Of a stretch of DNA of 64,000 nucleotides, positions 15,725 to 28,429 are shown in pieces. Each line of letters starts with the position of its first letter. Within the stretch, counting starts at the first letter, position 1. Origin of the DNA: Nonomuraea pusilla. Its GTDB lineage: Bacteria > Actinomycetota > Actinomycetes > Streptosporangiales > Streptosporangiaceae. The position numbers and the translations under genes were made by a program. The notes under the pieces were generated by a model. That model was not told the origin of the DNA. It did not search any database and was given only the letters and a program-made list of their open reading frames with translations. Location: NCBI RefSeq assembly GCF_900109355.1, contig NZ_FOBF01000012.1:186001-250000 (forward strand). The letters are read 5' to 3'.

Positions 15725-17008
15725 TCAGCGGCGGGGTGGGTCGATGCGGGAGCCGTCCAGGGTGAAGACCATGAGGCGGGCCAGGTCGACCCCTACCTTG
15801 GCGGCGTCCCCTGTGCGCCAGACCGGGCGGCTGCCGAGGCGGACGATCAGGTCCGAGCGGCGGTGGATGCCGCTGCCGGCGTTCTGCCCCACCTGCTCCT
15901 GGTCCTGGAACTCCTCCTGCTGGGCCGAGAACAGGCGGCGGACGAGCCCGCCGAGCCCGCCGGGGCCGCTCTTCCGGCCGTTGCGGTTGGCGCGGGGGTC
16001 CGGCGGCTCGGGGACGGGCGCGGCCGGGATGCCGCACTCCAGGTACGCCAGCCACTCGTGGCCGTGGTACTCCAGCGCCCGCACCCGCCCGTAGAAGGAC
16101 GGCCCCTCGTACGACTCCGGCACGGCGGCGAGGCCGTCGGGCCGCAGCCCGACCAGCACCTGGTTGCCGACGTGCTGGGAGATGGCGTACGACCGCGGAT
16201 CGCTCCACGGCAGGACGAGCTGGTGCGGCCCGAAGTCGAGCATGACGTACTGGTTCTGCGGGGTCCTGACGGTGGCGGCGGCCAGGTTCAGCTGCTGGGA
16301 GTTGAGGAAGGCGGCGACGAAGGCGGTGGCTGGATCGTTGTAAATCTGGGCCGGGGTGCCGACGTCCTGGAGCACCCCGCGGTTCATGATCGCGATCCTG
16401 TCGGCGAGCGTCAGCGCTTCCACCTGGTCGTGCGTGACGTAGACGGTGGTCACGCCGAGGGACCTGACCAGCGCGGAGATCTCCATGCGCAGCTCGGTCC
16501 GCATGCCGGCGTCGAGGTTGGACAGCGGCTCGTCCATGAGGAAGAGCTTGGGCTGGCGGACGATCGCCCGGCCCATGGCGACCCGCTGGCGCTGGCCGCC
16601 GGACAGGGTGCCGGGGCGGCGGTCGAGCGTCTCCTCGATCTGCAGCACCCTCGACAGCTCGTTGACCCGTTCGCGCACCAGCGACGGGTCGGACTTGGCG
16701 ATCTCCAGGGGGAACGCCATGTTCCCCCGCACGGTCCTGTGGGGGTAGAGGGCGCCGTTCTGGAAGACCATGGCGACGTCGCGGTCGCGCGGCGCGAGGT
16801 CGTTGGCGAGCTGGCCGTCGAGCCAGAGGTCGCCCTGGGTGATGTCCTCCAGCCCGGCGATCATGCGGAGCAGCGTCGACTTGCCGCATCCTGAGGGGCC
16901 GAGGAGGACGAGGAACTCGCCGTCCTCGGCGCGCAGGCTCAGCCGGTCGACTGCCAGGTAGTCGCCCGGGTACACCTTGGTCACTTTGTCGAGAACGACC
17001 GAGCTCAT
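15725..17008 (-). CDS. Sugar ABC transporter ATPase of the UgpC/MsmK/MalK family
   Basis: 427 residues. ABC domain 1-235: Walker A GPSGCGKST, Q-loop FQNGALYPH, signature LSGGQRQRVAMGRAIVR, Walker B LFLMDEPLSNLD, H-loop VTHDQVEAL. A C-terminal TOBE/OB regulatory domain follows (VLVGLRPDGLAAVPESY). The tail is longer than usual (typical length 360-380): a basic, Gln-rich insertion (KSGPGGLGGLVRRLFSAQQ) lies near 350-385. No permease or solute-binding gene is nearby, so it may energise several sugar importers elsewhere, as MsmK/MsiK do. It is divergent from the alpha-glucosidase operon. Confidence 0.92.
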   Translation of the reverse strand: MSSVVLDKVTKVYPGDYLAVDRLSLRAEDGEFLVLLGPSGCGKSTLLRMIAGLEDITQGDLWLDGQLANDLAPRDRDVAMVFQNGALYPHRTVRGNMAFPLEIAKSDPSLVRERVNELSRVLQIEETLDRRPGTLSGGQRQRVAMGRAIVRQPKLFLMDEPLSNLDAGMRTELRMEISALVRSLGVTTVYVTHDQVEALTLADRIAIMNRGVLQDVGTPAQIYNDPATAFVAAFLNSQQLNLAAATVRTPQNQYVMLDFGPHQLVLPWSDPRSYAISQHVGNQVLVGLRPDGLAAVPESYEGPSFYGRVRALEYHGHEWLAYLECGIPAAPVPEPPDPRANRNGRKSGPGGLGGLVRRLFSAQQEEFQDQEQVGQNAGSGIHRRSDLIVRLGSRPVWRTGDAAKVGVDLARLMVFTLDGSRIDPPRR

Positions 17009-17184
17009 GGGCCCACACCTTGCGCGCGTGTCACCTGTGACGGGGCTGATTGATGAGGTAGTACATCGCGCCTTAACACTCCATGTCCACCCTTGACATA
17101 AAGAATCTGCTCCTAAGGCGTTTCGGGCCTGGGCTTATGGGCGACCGTAGGCGGAAATTTCGCGATATGTCCAGCCTGGAAAGG

Positions 17185-17205
17185 CTTGCGTAAAGTTGCC
17201 GCAAG
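17185..17205. promoter_or_regulatory. LacI-type operator upstream of the alpha-glucosidase operon
   Basis: CTTGCG (17185-17190) and CGCAAG (17200-17205) flank a 9-nt spacer; the outer bases GAAAG..CTTTC extend the dyad imperfectly. CTTGC/GCAAG half-sites are typical of actinobacterial LacI-family regulators of maltose and alpha-glucoside genes. TTGCGT within the left arm could be the -35 and CATAGT (17212-17217) the -10, so binding would block transcription. The LacI gene in the operon is the obvious candidate ligand. Confidence 0.65.
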
Positions 17206-17241
17206 AGCTTTCATAGTCCAGAACCGATCGGGGGGGTAAGC

Positions 17242-18707
<1,466 letters not shown>

Positions 18708-18711
<4 letters not shown>

Positions 18712-19733
18712 ACGGTCACGCTCGCCTCGCCGACATCGCCGCCCAGGCCGGGGTGAGTGAGGCCACGGTCAGCAGGGTGCTCAACGGCAAGCCGGGCGTC
18801 TCGGCGGCCACCCGCCAGGCCGTGATGACGGCGCTCGACCTCATGGGCTACGAGCGCCCGCCCCGGCTGCGCCAGCGCAGCAACGGCCTCATCGGCCTGG
18901 TCACGCCCGAGCTCGACAACCCGATCTTCCCTGCGTTCGCGCAGGCCATCGAGAAGGCGCTGACGCAGCACGGCTACACGCCCGTGCTGTGCACCCAGCT
19001 GCCCGGCGGCGCGCCCGAGGACGAGTTCACCGAGCTGCTGGTCGACCGCGGCGTGAGCGGCATCGTGTTCGTGTCCGGCCTGCACGCCGACACCACGGCC
19101 CGCATGGACCGCTACACCCGCCTCACCGACCGCGGCCTGCCGATCGTCCTGGTCGACGGCTACAGCGAGCACATCGACGCGCCCTTCATCTCGCCCGACG
19201 ACCGGCTCGCCGCCCGGCTGGCCGTGCAGCACCTCGTCGACCTCGGGCACGAGCGCATCGGCCTCGCGCTCGGCCCGCGCAGGTTCGTCCCCGTCATCAG
19301 GAAGATCGAGGGCTACCGGCAGGCCATGACGCAGCTCCTCGGCGCGTCCGACCTCGACGACCTCGTCGCCCACTCGCTGTTCTCCGTCGAGGGCGGGCAG
19401 GCCGCCGCCGCGCAGCTGCTGAACCGCGGCTGCACCGGCATCGTCTGCGCGAGCGACCTGATGGCGCTCGGCGCGATCCGCGCCTGCCGCCAGGAGGGCC
19501 TCGCCGTGCCGGGCGACGTGTCGGTGGTCGGCTTCGACGACTCGCCGCTCATCGCGTTCACCGACCCGCCGCTCACCACCGTGCGCAAGCCGATCGGCGC
19601 GATGGCGTCGGCGGCCGTCCAGACCCTGCTCGAAGAGGTGAACGGCGCCCCCGCCAAGCACATCGAGCTGATCTTCCAGCCGGAGCTGGTGGTCCGCGGC
19701 TCCACCGGCTCGGGCCCGCTCGTCAACCGCTGA
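18708..19733 (+). CDS. LacI family transcriptional repressor
   Basis: 341 residues. N-terminal HTH and hinge: RLADIAAQAGVSEATVSRVL then NGKPGVSAATRQAVMTALDLMGY. A periplasmic-binding-protein-like effector domain follows (GLVTPELDNPIFPAFAQAIE, GIVFVSG, PIVLVDGYSEHID, GYRQAM, VSVVGFDDSPLIAFTDPPLTTVRKP). It is the second gene of the aglA operon, overlapping the upstream stop by 4 nt, and probably autoregulates through the CTTGCG-N9-CGCAAG site. The inducer is probably an alpha-glucoside or a derived sugar. Confidence 0.94.
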
Positions 19734-19781
19734 CCCGCCCGGCTCCCCCCGCACCCCGCCGCCGACAGAAGGAACCGACAG

Positions 19782-20648
19782 ATGCGTGACGTGCTGGTCC
19801 TCGGCGGCTCCGGGATCGACACCACCGTGTACGTGCCCGGGCTGCCCCTGCCGTACAAGGACACCTACCACGTGCCCCCCGTGATCGACCGCATCGGCAA
19901 CACCGGGGCCGGGGTGGCGCTCGGCTGCCGGGCGCTCGGGCTCGATGTGGCGTTCGCCGACCTGGTGGGCGACGACCCGCAGGGCGGGCTGGTGCGCCAC
20001 GCGCTGCGCGGCGTGGACTGCTCCTGGGGCACGGCCGCGGCGGGCACCCCGCGCAGCGTCCTGCTCGTCGGCCCCGACGGCCGGCGCACCTCCCTGCACG
20101 ACCCCAAGGGCACGCCGGGCGAGCGGCTGCCGCGCGACCTGTACGCGGGCGTGCGCGCCAGGCACGTCCACGTCTCGATCGTGGACTTCTGCCGCGACGT
20201 GTTCGACGACCTCGACGGCGTGCCGGTCTCCACCGACCTGCACGACTGGAACGGGCGCGACGACTATCACAAGGACTTCGCCCACCGCGCCGACCTGGTC
20301 TTCCTGTCGGCCACGGCGCTCGACGACCCGGCGGCCGTGATGCGCGGCATCCTCGACGACGGCCGGGCCCACACCGTGGTGTGCACGCGCGGCGCCGACG
20401 GCTGTCTCGTCCTGACCCGCGACGCGCCGCTGCGCGCCTTCCCCGCCGCGCCGCTGCCCGGCCCGGTCGCCGACAGCAACGGCGCCGGCGACGCCTTCGT
20501 CTCCGGCTTCCTGTACGGCACGCTGAAGGGCCTGCCGGTGGAGGAGCGGGTCCGGCTGGGCGCGATCGCCGGGGCGCACGCCTGCACGTCGCCCGGCACC
20601 CACGAGGCCCCGATCACGGAGGCGGAACTCCTGACCCGCGCCGCCTGA
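19782..20648 (+). CDS. PfkB/ribokinase family sugar kinase
   Basis: 288 residues. The N-terminal PfkB signature region (GGSGIDTTVYV, RIGNTGAGVALGCRALGL) and the C-terminal ATP/anion-hole motif DSNGAGDAFVSGFLYGTLKG, with the catalytic Asp in GAGD, are intact. PfkB kinases phosphorylate fructose, ribose, adenosine, tagatose phosphate and similar substrates. The context, third gene after aglA and lacI with a 48-nt gap and AGAAGGAA upstream, suggests a sugar released by or linked to the glucosidase. The specific sugar is not readable. Confidence 0.9.
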   Translation: MRDVLVLGGSGIDTTVYVPGLPLPYKDTYHVPPVIDRIGNTGAGVALGCRALGLDVAFADLVGDDPQGGLVRHALRGVDCSWGTAAAGTPRSVLLVGPDGRRTSLHDPKGTPGERLPRDLYAGVRARHVHVSIVDFCRDVFDDLDGVPVSTDLHDWNGRDDYHKDFAHRADLVFLSATALDDPAAVMRGILDDGRAHTVVCTRGADGCLVLTRDAPLRAFPAAPLPGPVADSNGAGDAFVSGFLYGTLKGLPVEERVRLGAIAGAHACTSPGTHEAPITEAELLTRAA

Positions 20649-20732
20649 ACCCGGCCGGTCCGGCCAGGACCGTCGACCTGACCGGCCTGACCGGCCTGCC
20701 CCGCTCAGGTCCGAACGGGCGATCGGGGGCGG

Positions 20733-22817
20733 TCAGCCGAGGGTGACGCGGACGCCGGCGCTCAGCCCCGAGTCGTGCACCTCAAGCCCGGCGGGCTCGG
20801 CCTTCCTCGGCACCTCGAACACCAGCGCCCCGGTGAACGACTCGCCGGGCCCGATGCGTACCGGCGTGACCTCCGCGCCGCTCCGGTCGAGGAGCCGCGT
20901 GCCGCCGTGCCGCACGTCGTCATCGTCGATGAGCTTCTGCTGCCCGGGGTACAGGACGCGTGGTTCCTGGCCCCGGTTGTTCACCTTCACCCCGACCCGG
21001 CAGGTACGGACATCGGCTGACTTGGCGGCCTTGCCGCACGTGGAGCCCGTCACGGCGAACTCGAGCTTGCCGTCCCGCACCGGGCCGTCGGCGCCGATGG
21101 CGGGGGAGCGGATCAGCCACGCCAGCAGGGCCAGCAGCCCCACCAGCAGCACGACCGTGATGATGAGCGCCGTCACGCAGCCGTTGAGCACGCCGCGCCT
21201 CGGCTCGGCCTGCCGGTACACCGGGGGCGGCAGCGGGCCCTGGCCCGTCTGGTGATGGGAGAGCGGGCCGTGCGCGGTCTGCGGGTGGGGCAGCGGCCCC
21301 TGCACGGTCTGGCGCGGCGGCAGCGGGCCCTGCCCCGTCTGGTGGTGCGGCAGCGGCCCCTGCCCGGTGCGGTCGTGCTGCGGCACGGGCGGCCGGGGGC
21401 CGGTGCGCTCCGCCGGCGGGACGGCCGTGGGAGGCCGCGGGCCTGTGCGCTCGGCGGGCGGCACCTGGGCGTGCTGCGCCTGCCCCTGGGACAGAGGCCC
21501 TTGAGGGGCCTGCCCTTGGGGAGCCGGCCCCTGGGGCGAAGGGCCCTGCGGCGCCGGGCCGGGCGGCACGGGCGGCCGGGGGCCGGTGCGCTCGGCGGGT
21601 GGGACGGGTGCGGGAGGCCGCGGGCCCGTGCGCTCGGCGGGTGGGACGGGCGCCGGTGACCGGGGGCCGGTTCGTTCGGCGGGCGGGACGGGTGCGGGCG
21701 GCCGGGGGCCCGTGCGCTCGGCCGGGGGCACCTGCGGGGCGGCGCCCGGAGGCGGCATGACGCCCGGCCGGTCCACCTGCGGGGGAAGGACGCCCGGCCG
21801 GTCCGCCTGCGGGGGCATGACGCCCGTGCGGTCCGCCGGAGGCGGGGGAGGGGCCTGGCGGGCGGGGCGCGGGATGTCCGAGAAGTTCCAGCTGTCGGTC
21901 AGGTGCCGGGTGGCGGCGAGCTGGGCGGCGGGCTCGTCGGCCGCGCCGACGAGCTCCAGCAGGAGCTGCCTGGCCGCGGGCCGGCGCGCCGGGTCGGGGT
22001 GGATGGCGGCGGCGACCAGCCGGTCGAGCGGCGCGGGCAGCCCGCGCAGGTCGGGCGGCGCGGTACGGGCCCTGGCGGCCATCACGTACGCGTCGCCCTC
22101 GCCGAACGGGTGTCCGCCGAGCCCCGCGTACGCGATGAGCGACCCCCAGGCGAAGACGTCGCCCGCCGGGCTCGTACGGCCCTCGAAGACCTGTTCGGGA
22201 GCGATCCAGCCCGGCGTGCCCATCACCATGCCGGCGTTGGTGTGCCGCGAGCTGACGTGCGTCGAGCGCGCCAGCCCGAAGTCGATCACGCGGGGACCGG
22301 CCAGGGTGAGCATGACGTTGGCGGGCTTGAGGTCGCGGTGCACCAGCCCGGCCGCGTGGATGGCGGTGAGCGCCGCCGCGACCCCCACGGCGGCGGCGTG
22401 CAGCACGGACGGCGACAGCGCGCCGTGCTCGATCAGGTGGTCCTCTAGGGAGACGCCGTCGATGTACTCGGTGACGAGGTACAGCACGCCGTCGTCCTCG
22501 CCGTGGTCGAGGACCCTGGCGGTGCAGAACGAGGCGACCTTGCGGGCGTTGGACACCTCCTCGTGGAAGCGCGCCCGGTAGACGGGGTCGGCCGCGAAGT
22601 CGCGGCGGATCGCCTTGAGCGCCACCCGCGGGCCGTCGGCGGCCCTGGCGAGGTAGACGGTGCCCATGCCGCCCGAGCCGAGTCGGCTGACCAGCTCGTA
22701 GGGCCCGATCGCCGGCGGGTCTTCGGGCTTCAGTGGAGAGCCTGCGGAGCGCCCCAACGTCGCCGTCCTCTCGCCGTCGCCATCACGACTCAAACCGCCC
22801 GTTCCTCCGCCCGGCAT
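20733..22817 (-). CDS. Membrane-anchored Ser/Thr protein kinase (PknB-like) with repetitive Pro-rich linker
   Basis: 694 residues. Kinase domain about 40-295: P-loop RLGSGGMGTVYLA, ATP Lys in VALKAIRRD, catalytic HRDLKPANVM, DFG, and APEQVF with GTPGW in the activation segment. A long Pro-rich linker (about 310-540) contains six PPAERTGPR units plus QGP- and TGQGPLP-type repeats. A single membrane helix (CVTALIITVVLLVGLLALLAW, about 548-570) follows, then an extracellular domain of about 120 residues with two cysteines (STCGKAAKSADVRTCRVGV), resembling DUF4352-type sensor folds. No PASTA repeats. It lies between the glucosidase operon and the Entner-Doudoroff operon without clear linkage to either. 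Confidence 0.93.
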   Translation of the reverse strand: MPGGGTGGLSRDGDGERTATLGRSAGSPLKPEDPPAIGPYELVSRLGSGGMGTVYLARAADGPRVALKAIRRDFAADPVYRARFHEEVSNARKVASFCTARVLDHGEDDGVLYLVTEYIDGVSLEDHLIEHGALSPSVLHAAAVGVAAALTAIHAAGLVHRDLKPANVMLTLAGPRVIDFGLARSTHVSSRHTNAGMVMGTPGWIAPEQVFEGRTSPAGDVFAWGSLIAYAGLGGHPFGEGDAYVMAARARTAPPDLRGLPAPLDRLVAAAIHPDPARRPAARQLLLELVGAADEPAAQLAATRHLTDSWNFSDIPRPARQAPPPPPADRTGVMPPQADRPGVLPPQVDRPGVMPPPGAAPQVPPAERTGPRPPAPVPPAERTGPRSPAPVPPAERTGPRPPAPVPPAERTGPRPPVPPGPAPQGPSPQGPAPQGQAPQGPLSQGQAQHAQVPPAERTGPRPPTAVPPAERTGPRPPVPQHDRTGQGPLPHHQTGQGPLPPRQTVQGPLPHPQTAHGPLSHHQTGQGPLPPPVYRQAEPRRGVLNGCVTALIITVVLLVGLLALLAWLIRSPAIGADGPVRDGKLEFAVTGSTCGKAAKSADVRTCRVGVKVNNRGQEPRVLYPGQQKLIDDDDVRHGGTRLLDRSGAEVTPVRIGPGESFTGALVFEVPRKAEPAGLEVHDSGLSAGVRVTLG
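21212..21840 (-). repeat. Tandem repeats encoding the kinase linker
   Basis: Imperfect 40-50-bp units encode PPAERTGPRPPAPV-like segments, and shorter units encode QGPLPHHQTG and DRPGVMPPQ segments. Third positions are almost all G or C. The array is coding, not intergenic, and is a likely source of length variation between strains. Confidence 0.75.
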
Positions 22818-22970
22818 GCCCCGATTCCACCCCAGACTCTAACGGAGGACGGGGCTTCCCGGTGGCGACGCGGGATCCTCGGCACCGTACGAGCTGATCA
22901 TGCCGTGGAACCGCGCCGCGCGCACACCGGACGCGTCACCGGGCGGGGACGGCCGCGCGGGTGGCGGCGC

Positions 22971-23582
22971 TCAGCGCAGCGCCGCCGCCTCCGCCGCGAG
23001 CTTCTCGACGCGCGCCCAGTCGCCGGAGGCGAGCGCGTCGGCGGGGGTCAGCCAGGTGCCGCCCACGCAGCCGACGTTGGGCAGCGCCAGGTAGGAGGCC
23101 GCCGTGTCGGGCCTGACGCCGCCCGTCGGGCAGAACCGCACGTCGGGCAGCGGCCCGGCCAGCGACTTGAGGTAGGGCACGCCGCCCGCGGCCTCGGCGG
23201 GGAAGAACTTCAGCTCCTTCAGGCCGCGCTCGGCCAGCGCCAGGACCTCGGACACGGTGGTGGCGCCGGGCAGGTACGGCACGCCGCTCCCGGCCATGGC
23301 CTCCAGCAGCGCCGGCGTGGTGCCCGGTGACACGAGGAACGTGGCGCCGGCGGCGACGGCGGCCGCGATGTCGGCCGCGGTGCGGACGGTGCCCGCGCCG
23401 ACCGTGGCGTCGGGGACCTCGGCGGCGATCCTGGCGATGGCCTCCAGCGCGCCGGCGGTGCGCAGCGTCACCTCGATGGCGGGCAGGCCGCCCGCGACGA
23501 GCGCCCTCGCCATGGGCACGGCCGTCTCGACGTCCTCGATCACCACGACCGGGATCACCGGCGCGAGATTGAGCAGGCTCAT
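22971..23582 (-). CDS. eda: 2-keto-3-deoxy-6-phosphogluconate (KDPG) aldolase
   Basis: 203 residues, the family length. Schiff-base Lys125 lies in LKELKFFPAEAAGG and catalytic Glu37 in PAIEVTLRT. GAGTV and CPTGGVRPD complete the phosphate-binding loops of the TIM barrel. It cleaves KDPG to pyruvate and glyceraldehyde-3-phosphate, the last step of the Entner-Doudoroff pathway. It is the last gene of the zwf-edd-glk-eda series on the minus strand, 61 nt after glk. Confidence 0.95.
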   Translation of the reverse strand: MSLLNLAPVIPVVVIEDVETAVPMARALVAGGLPAIEVTLRTAGALEAIARIAAEVPDATVGAGTVRTAADIAAAVAAGATFLVSPGTTPALLEAMAGSGVPYLPGATTVSEVLALAERGLKELKFFPAEAAGGVPYLKSLAGPLPDVRFCPTGGVRPDTAASYLALPNVGCVGGTWLTPADALASGDWARVEKLAAEAAALR

Positions 23583-23643
23583 GTGTCTCTCCTCATCGGC
23601 CCCTCGGGCCGTCGTCCTCGTGAAGCTCGTGCGTGCCGGCCCG

Positions 23644-24609
23644 TCAGCCCACCAGCTCGGCGGCGGCGCGCCGGGCCAGCCAGGCGGCGGCGCCGGCCAG
23701 GCCGGGCTGGGGGTTGACGATCAGGGCGGTGGAGATGCCCCGCAGGTACTCCGCCATGTCCGGGTTGTCGGTGAAACGGGCCCGGAAGGCGCTGGCGCGC
23801 ACCCGGTCCACGATACGGGGCAGCACGCCGCCGCCCAGATAGACCCCGCCCCTGGCGCCCAGGGTGAGGGCCACGTTGCCGCTGAAGCTGCCCAGCATGC
23901 CGCAGAAGACCTCGACGGTCTCGGCGCACAGCGAGTCGTCCAGCCTGGCGACGATGTCGGACGCGGTCAGCTCCGGCGCGGTGACGCCGTTGACCTCGGC
24001 CAGCGCCCGGTGCAGCCGCACCAGGCCGGGTCCGGACAGGACGTGCTCGGCCACGACGTGCCGCAGCCCCCGCGACTGGAGCACCCGGACGATCTCCAGC
24101 TCCCGGCGGTCCACGACGGGCACGGTGACGTGGCCGCCCTCGCCGGGGACGGGCGTCCAGCCGTGCTCGGTGGGCACGAGAGCGCCGACGCCCAGCCCGG
24201 TGCCCGGCCCGAGCACGGCCTTGACGCCGTGCGCGGGGTCGGGGCCGCCGAGCGACACCAGGTCGGCGCCCTCCAGGTGCGGCAGCGACACCGCCAGCGC
24301 CTCGAAGTCGTTGAGCAGGGCGGCGAACGGCACGGCCAGGTCGTGGACGGAGCCCGACCAGGGCGAGTTGGTCAGCCGGTAGCGGTCGCCGTCGATGGGG
24401 CCCGCCACGGCGAGGCAGGCGGCGCCTGGCCTGGCCCCGCCCGCGTGCTCGGCGAGGTAGGTCTCGACGGCCTCGGGCAGGGACGGGTGGTCGGCCCCCG
24501 CCAGGACGGCGACGTGGGAGGGCCGCGCGCCGGCCGAGGTGACCAGGCCGAACCTGGCGTTGGTCCCTCCGACGTCGGCGACCAGCCAGGGAAGGTCGAA
24601 TGCGCTCAC
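23644..24609 (-). CDS. glk: Glucokinase (group A, E. coli Glk-like)
   Basis: 321 residues. ATP-binding [16 protein letters not shown] near the N-terminus, glucose-binding NDFEALA, phosphate loop [11 protein letters not shown] and GEGGHVTVP are all present. It lacks the Cys-rich zinc motif of ROK glucokinases, so it belongs to the E. coli Glk-type group rather than the ROK type usual in Streptomyces. It supplies glucose-6-phosphate to zwf in the same operon. A 250-bp spacer (24610-24859) separates it from edd; I see no gene there, only GC-rich GGCCC/GGGCC repeats. Confidence 0.94.
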   Translation of the reverse strand: MSAFDLPWLVADVGGTNARFGLVTSAGARPSHVAVLAGADHPSLPEAVETYLAEHAGGARPGAACLAVAGPIDGDRYRLTNSPWSGSVHDLAVPFAALLNDFEALAVSLPHLEGADLVSLGGPDPAHGVKAVLGPGTGLGVGALVPTEHGWTPVPGEGGHVTVPVVDRRELEIVRVLQSRGLRHVVAEHVLSGPGLVRLHRALAEVNGVTAPELTASDIVARLDDSLCAETVEVFCGMLGSFSGNVALTLGARGGVYLGGGVLPRIVDRVRASAFRARFTDNPDMAEYLRGISTALIVNPQPGLAGAAAWLARRAAAELVG

Positions 24610-24859
24610 CGCGTACCTCCAGGGGCTCCGGCGGCGCCAGGGGGGTGGTGCGCCGCGTCCCCGGCAACGGTAGGCGAGCGGCCGGCGCCCAGGACAGGGT
24701 CCCCGGGCGGGGCCGCCGCAGGAGCGGGCCGAGCCGGTGTCCGGCGGCGGCCCGGGACAGGGCCCCCGGCAGGGGCGGGGAAGGGCCCTGTGAGGGGCCC
24801 GGCAGCCGGGGGCCCCGCCAGGGGCCCGCTCGGGCGCCCGGCGGCGGGCGCCCTGAGGG

Positions 24860-26799
<1,940 letters not shown>

Positions 26800-26803
<4 letters not shown>

Positions 26804-28287
26804 AGTTCCTCCTCGTGCCAGGCGCGACCGCTGCGGCCGAGCAGTTCGTGGGCTCCGGCGGGGCCGGTCGAACCGGCGGGGTAGGGCTCGGGCAGGTCGG
26901 CGTGGGCCTCCCAGGCGTGCAGGATCGGGTCGATCCAGCGCCAGGCGGCCTCGACCTCGTCGCGGCGCATGAACAGCGTGGGGTTGCCGGAGAGCACGTC
27001 GGTCAGCAGCCGCTCGTACGCGTCGGGCACGCGGGCGGCGAACGTCTTGCCGAAGCTGAGCGACAGCGGCACGGGCTTCAGCGTGACCTCGCCCGCGCCC
27101 GGCTCCTTGGCCATGATGTGCAGCTCGATGCCCTCCTCGGGCTGGAGCCGCAGCACCAGGCGGTTCGGGGTGCCGCCGGGGAAGATGGAGTGCGGCACGT
27201 CCTTGAACTGCACCACGATCTCCGAGCGCCGGTACGGCATCCGCTTGCCGGTGCGCAGGTAGAACGGCACGCCGGCCCAGCGCCAGTTCCTGATCTCGGC
27301 GCGGATCGCCGTGAACGTCTCGACCCGGCGGGAGGCCTCGGTGGGCGGGGTGGAGCCGGGCTCGTCGAGGTAGCCGGGCATGCCGTCGGCGCCGACGTAC
27401 TGGCCGCGCACGGTGAACCTGTCCACCTCGCCGCCGACGATGGGCCGCAGCGACTGCAGCACCTTGACCTTCTCGTCGCGGATCGCCTCGCGGTCGTTGC
27501 GGGCGGGCGGCTCCATGGCGGTCAGCGTGAGGAGCTGGAGCAGGTGGTTCTGCACCATGTCGCGCAGCGCGCCCGCGTGGTCGTAGTAGCCGCGCCTGCC
27601 CGGGGTGCCGACGGTCTCGGCCGCGGTGATCTGGACGTGGTCGATCCACAGCGAGTTCCAGATCGGTTCGAGGAAGGCGTTGGCGAAGCGGAGGACCAGC
27701 AGGTTCTGGACGGTCTCCTTGCCCAGGTAGTGGTCGATGCGGAAGATCTGGCGCTCGTCGAAGATGGCGCCGACCTCGTCGTTGATCCGCTGCGCGCTCG
27801 GCAGGTCGCGGCCGAGCGGCTTCTCCAGCACGACCCGCGAGCCGGGCGTGACCAGCCCGGCGGCGTGGAGCTCACGGCAGAACGGCCCGAACGTCATGGG
27901 CGGGCTGGCCAGGTAGAACACCCGGTCGCGCTGCTCGTACCCGGACAGCAGGGCGGCCAGCGCCTGCCAGCCGGAGCGGTCGCTGCCGCCGACGTCCACG
28001 GAGACGTGGTGGAGCCGGCCCAGGAAGCGCTGCCACATGGCGTGGTCGTCCACGGGGACCTGGTCGCGTACCTCGGCGTCCACCTTGCCGCGGAAGTCGG
28101 CGTCCGTCAGGCCGCCCCTGGACATCGCGATGACGCGGGTCTCCGGTGCCAGGCGGCCGTCCCTGTCGCTGTGGTACAGCGCGGGGATCAGCTTGCGCAT
28201 GGACAGGTCGCCGGTGCCGCCGAAGACGACGAGGTCGGCCGTGTGGGCGCCGGCGTGATCTGCGGGTGAGGTCGAGAGGGGAGACAA
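26800..28287 (-). CDS. zwf: Glucose-6-phosphate 1-dehydrogenase
   Basis: 495 residues. NADP-binding [20 protein letters not shown], the active-site [14 protein letters not shown] motif (catalytic His) and [11 protein letters not shown] are intact. Product: 6-phosphogluconolactone. It heads the minus-strand Entner-Doudoroff operon, so here it feeds edd directly rather than standing beside transaldolase, gnd and opcA as in most actinobacteria. The start is TTG 28287 with GGAG 8 nt upstream. No 6-phosphogluconolactonase gene is in the operon. The promoter lies in the gap shared with the ROK regulator. Confidence 0.96.
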
Positions 28288-28336
28288 GACGGGAGCTCCG
28301 ATGATCTACCAACCTGTGGACAGAACGGACACTAAC

Positions 28337-28366
28337 CAGAGTTTGGGTCCCGCACAAGCAGAGTTT
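28337..28366. promoter_or_regulatory. Direct repeat CAGAGTTT in the zwf/ROK divergent promoter
   Basis: CAGAGTTT occurs at 28337-28344 and 28359-28366, a 22-bp period, embedded in AACCAGAGTTTGG and AAGCAGAGTTTTGG. It lies in the 142-bp gap between zwf and the ROK gene, an otherwise AT-enriched stretch. Two repeats on one helix face suggest a regulator site, most simply the ROK protein. Confidence 0.45.
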
Positions 28367-28429
28367 TGGCATTTGAGATAAAAAAGTAGCGGCTTTTCAT
28401 GACGTAAGTGCGTGTGGTTCACTTAGCCG

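Noticed and set aside
15425-16894. Very long plus-strand open frame (489 codons) opposite the sugar ABC ATPase
   Set aside because: It is the antisense shadow of a full-length ATPase with intact motifs; its translation is Gly/Val/Arg/His-rich with no domain and no ribosome-binding site.
17093-17121. TTGACA near 17093 as a promoter for aglA
   Set aside because: The -35 match is perfect but no acceptable -10 lies 16-19 bp downstream, and it is about 145 bp from the start; the TTGCGT/CATAGT pair under the operator fits better.
20649-20732. GACCGGCCT repeats between pfkB and the kinase gene as a terminator
   Set aside because: Several weak alternative pairings but no single clear stem; not supported as a specific terminator.
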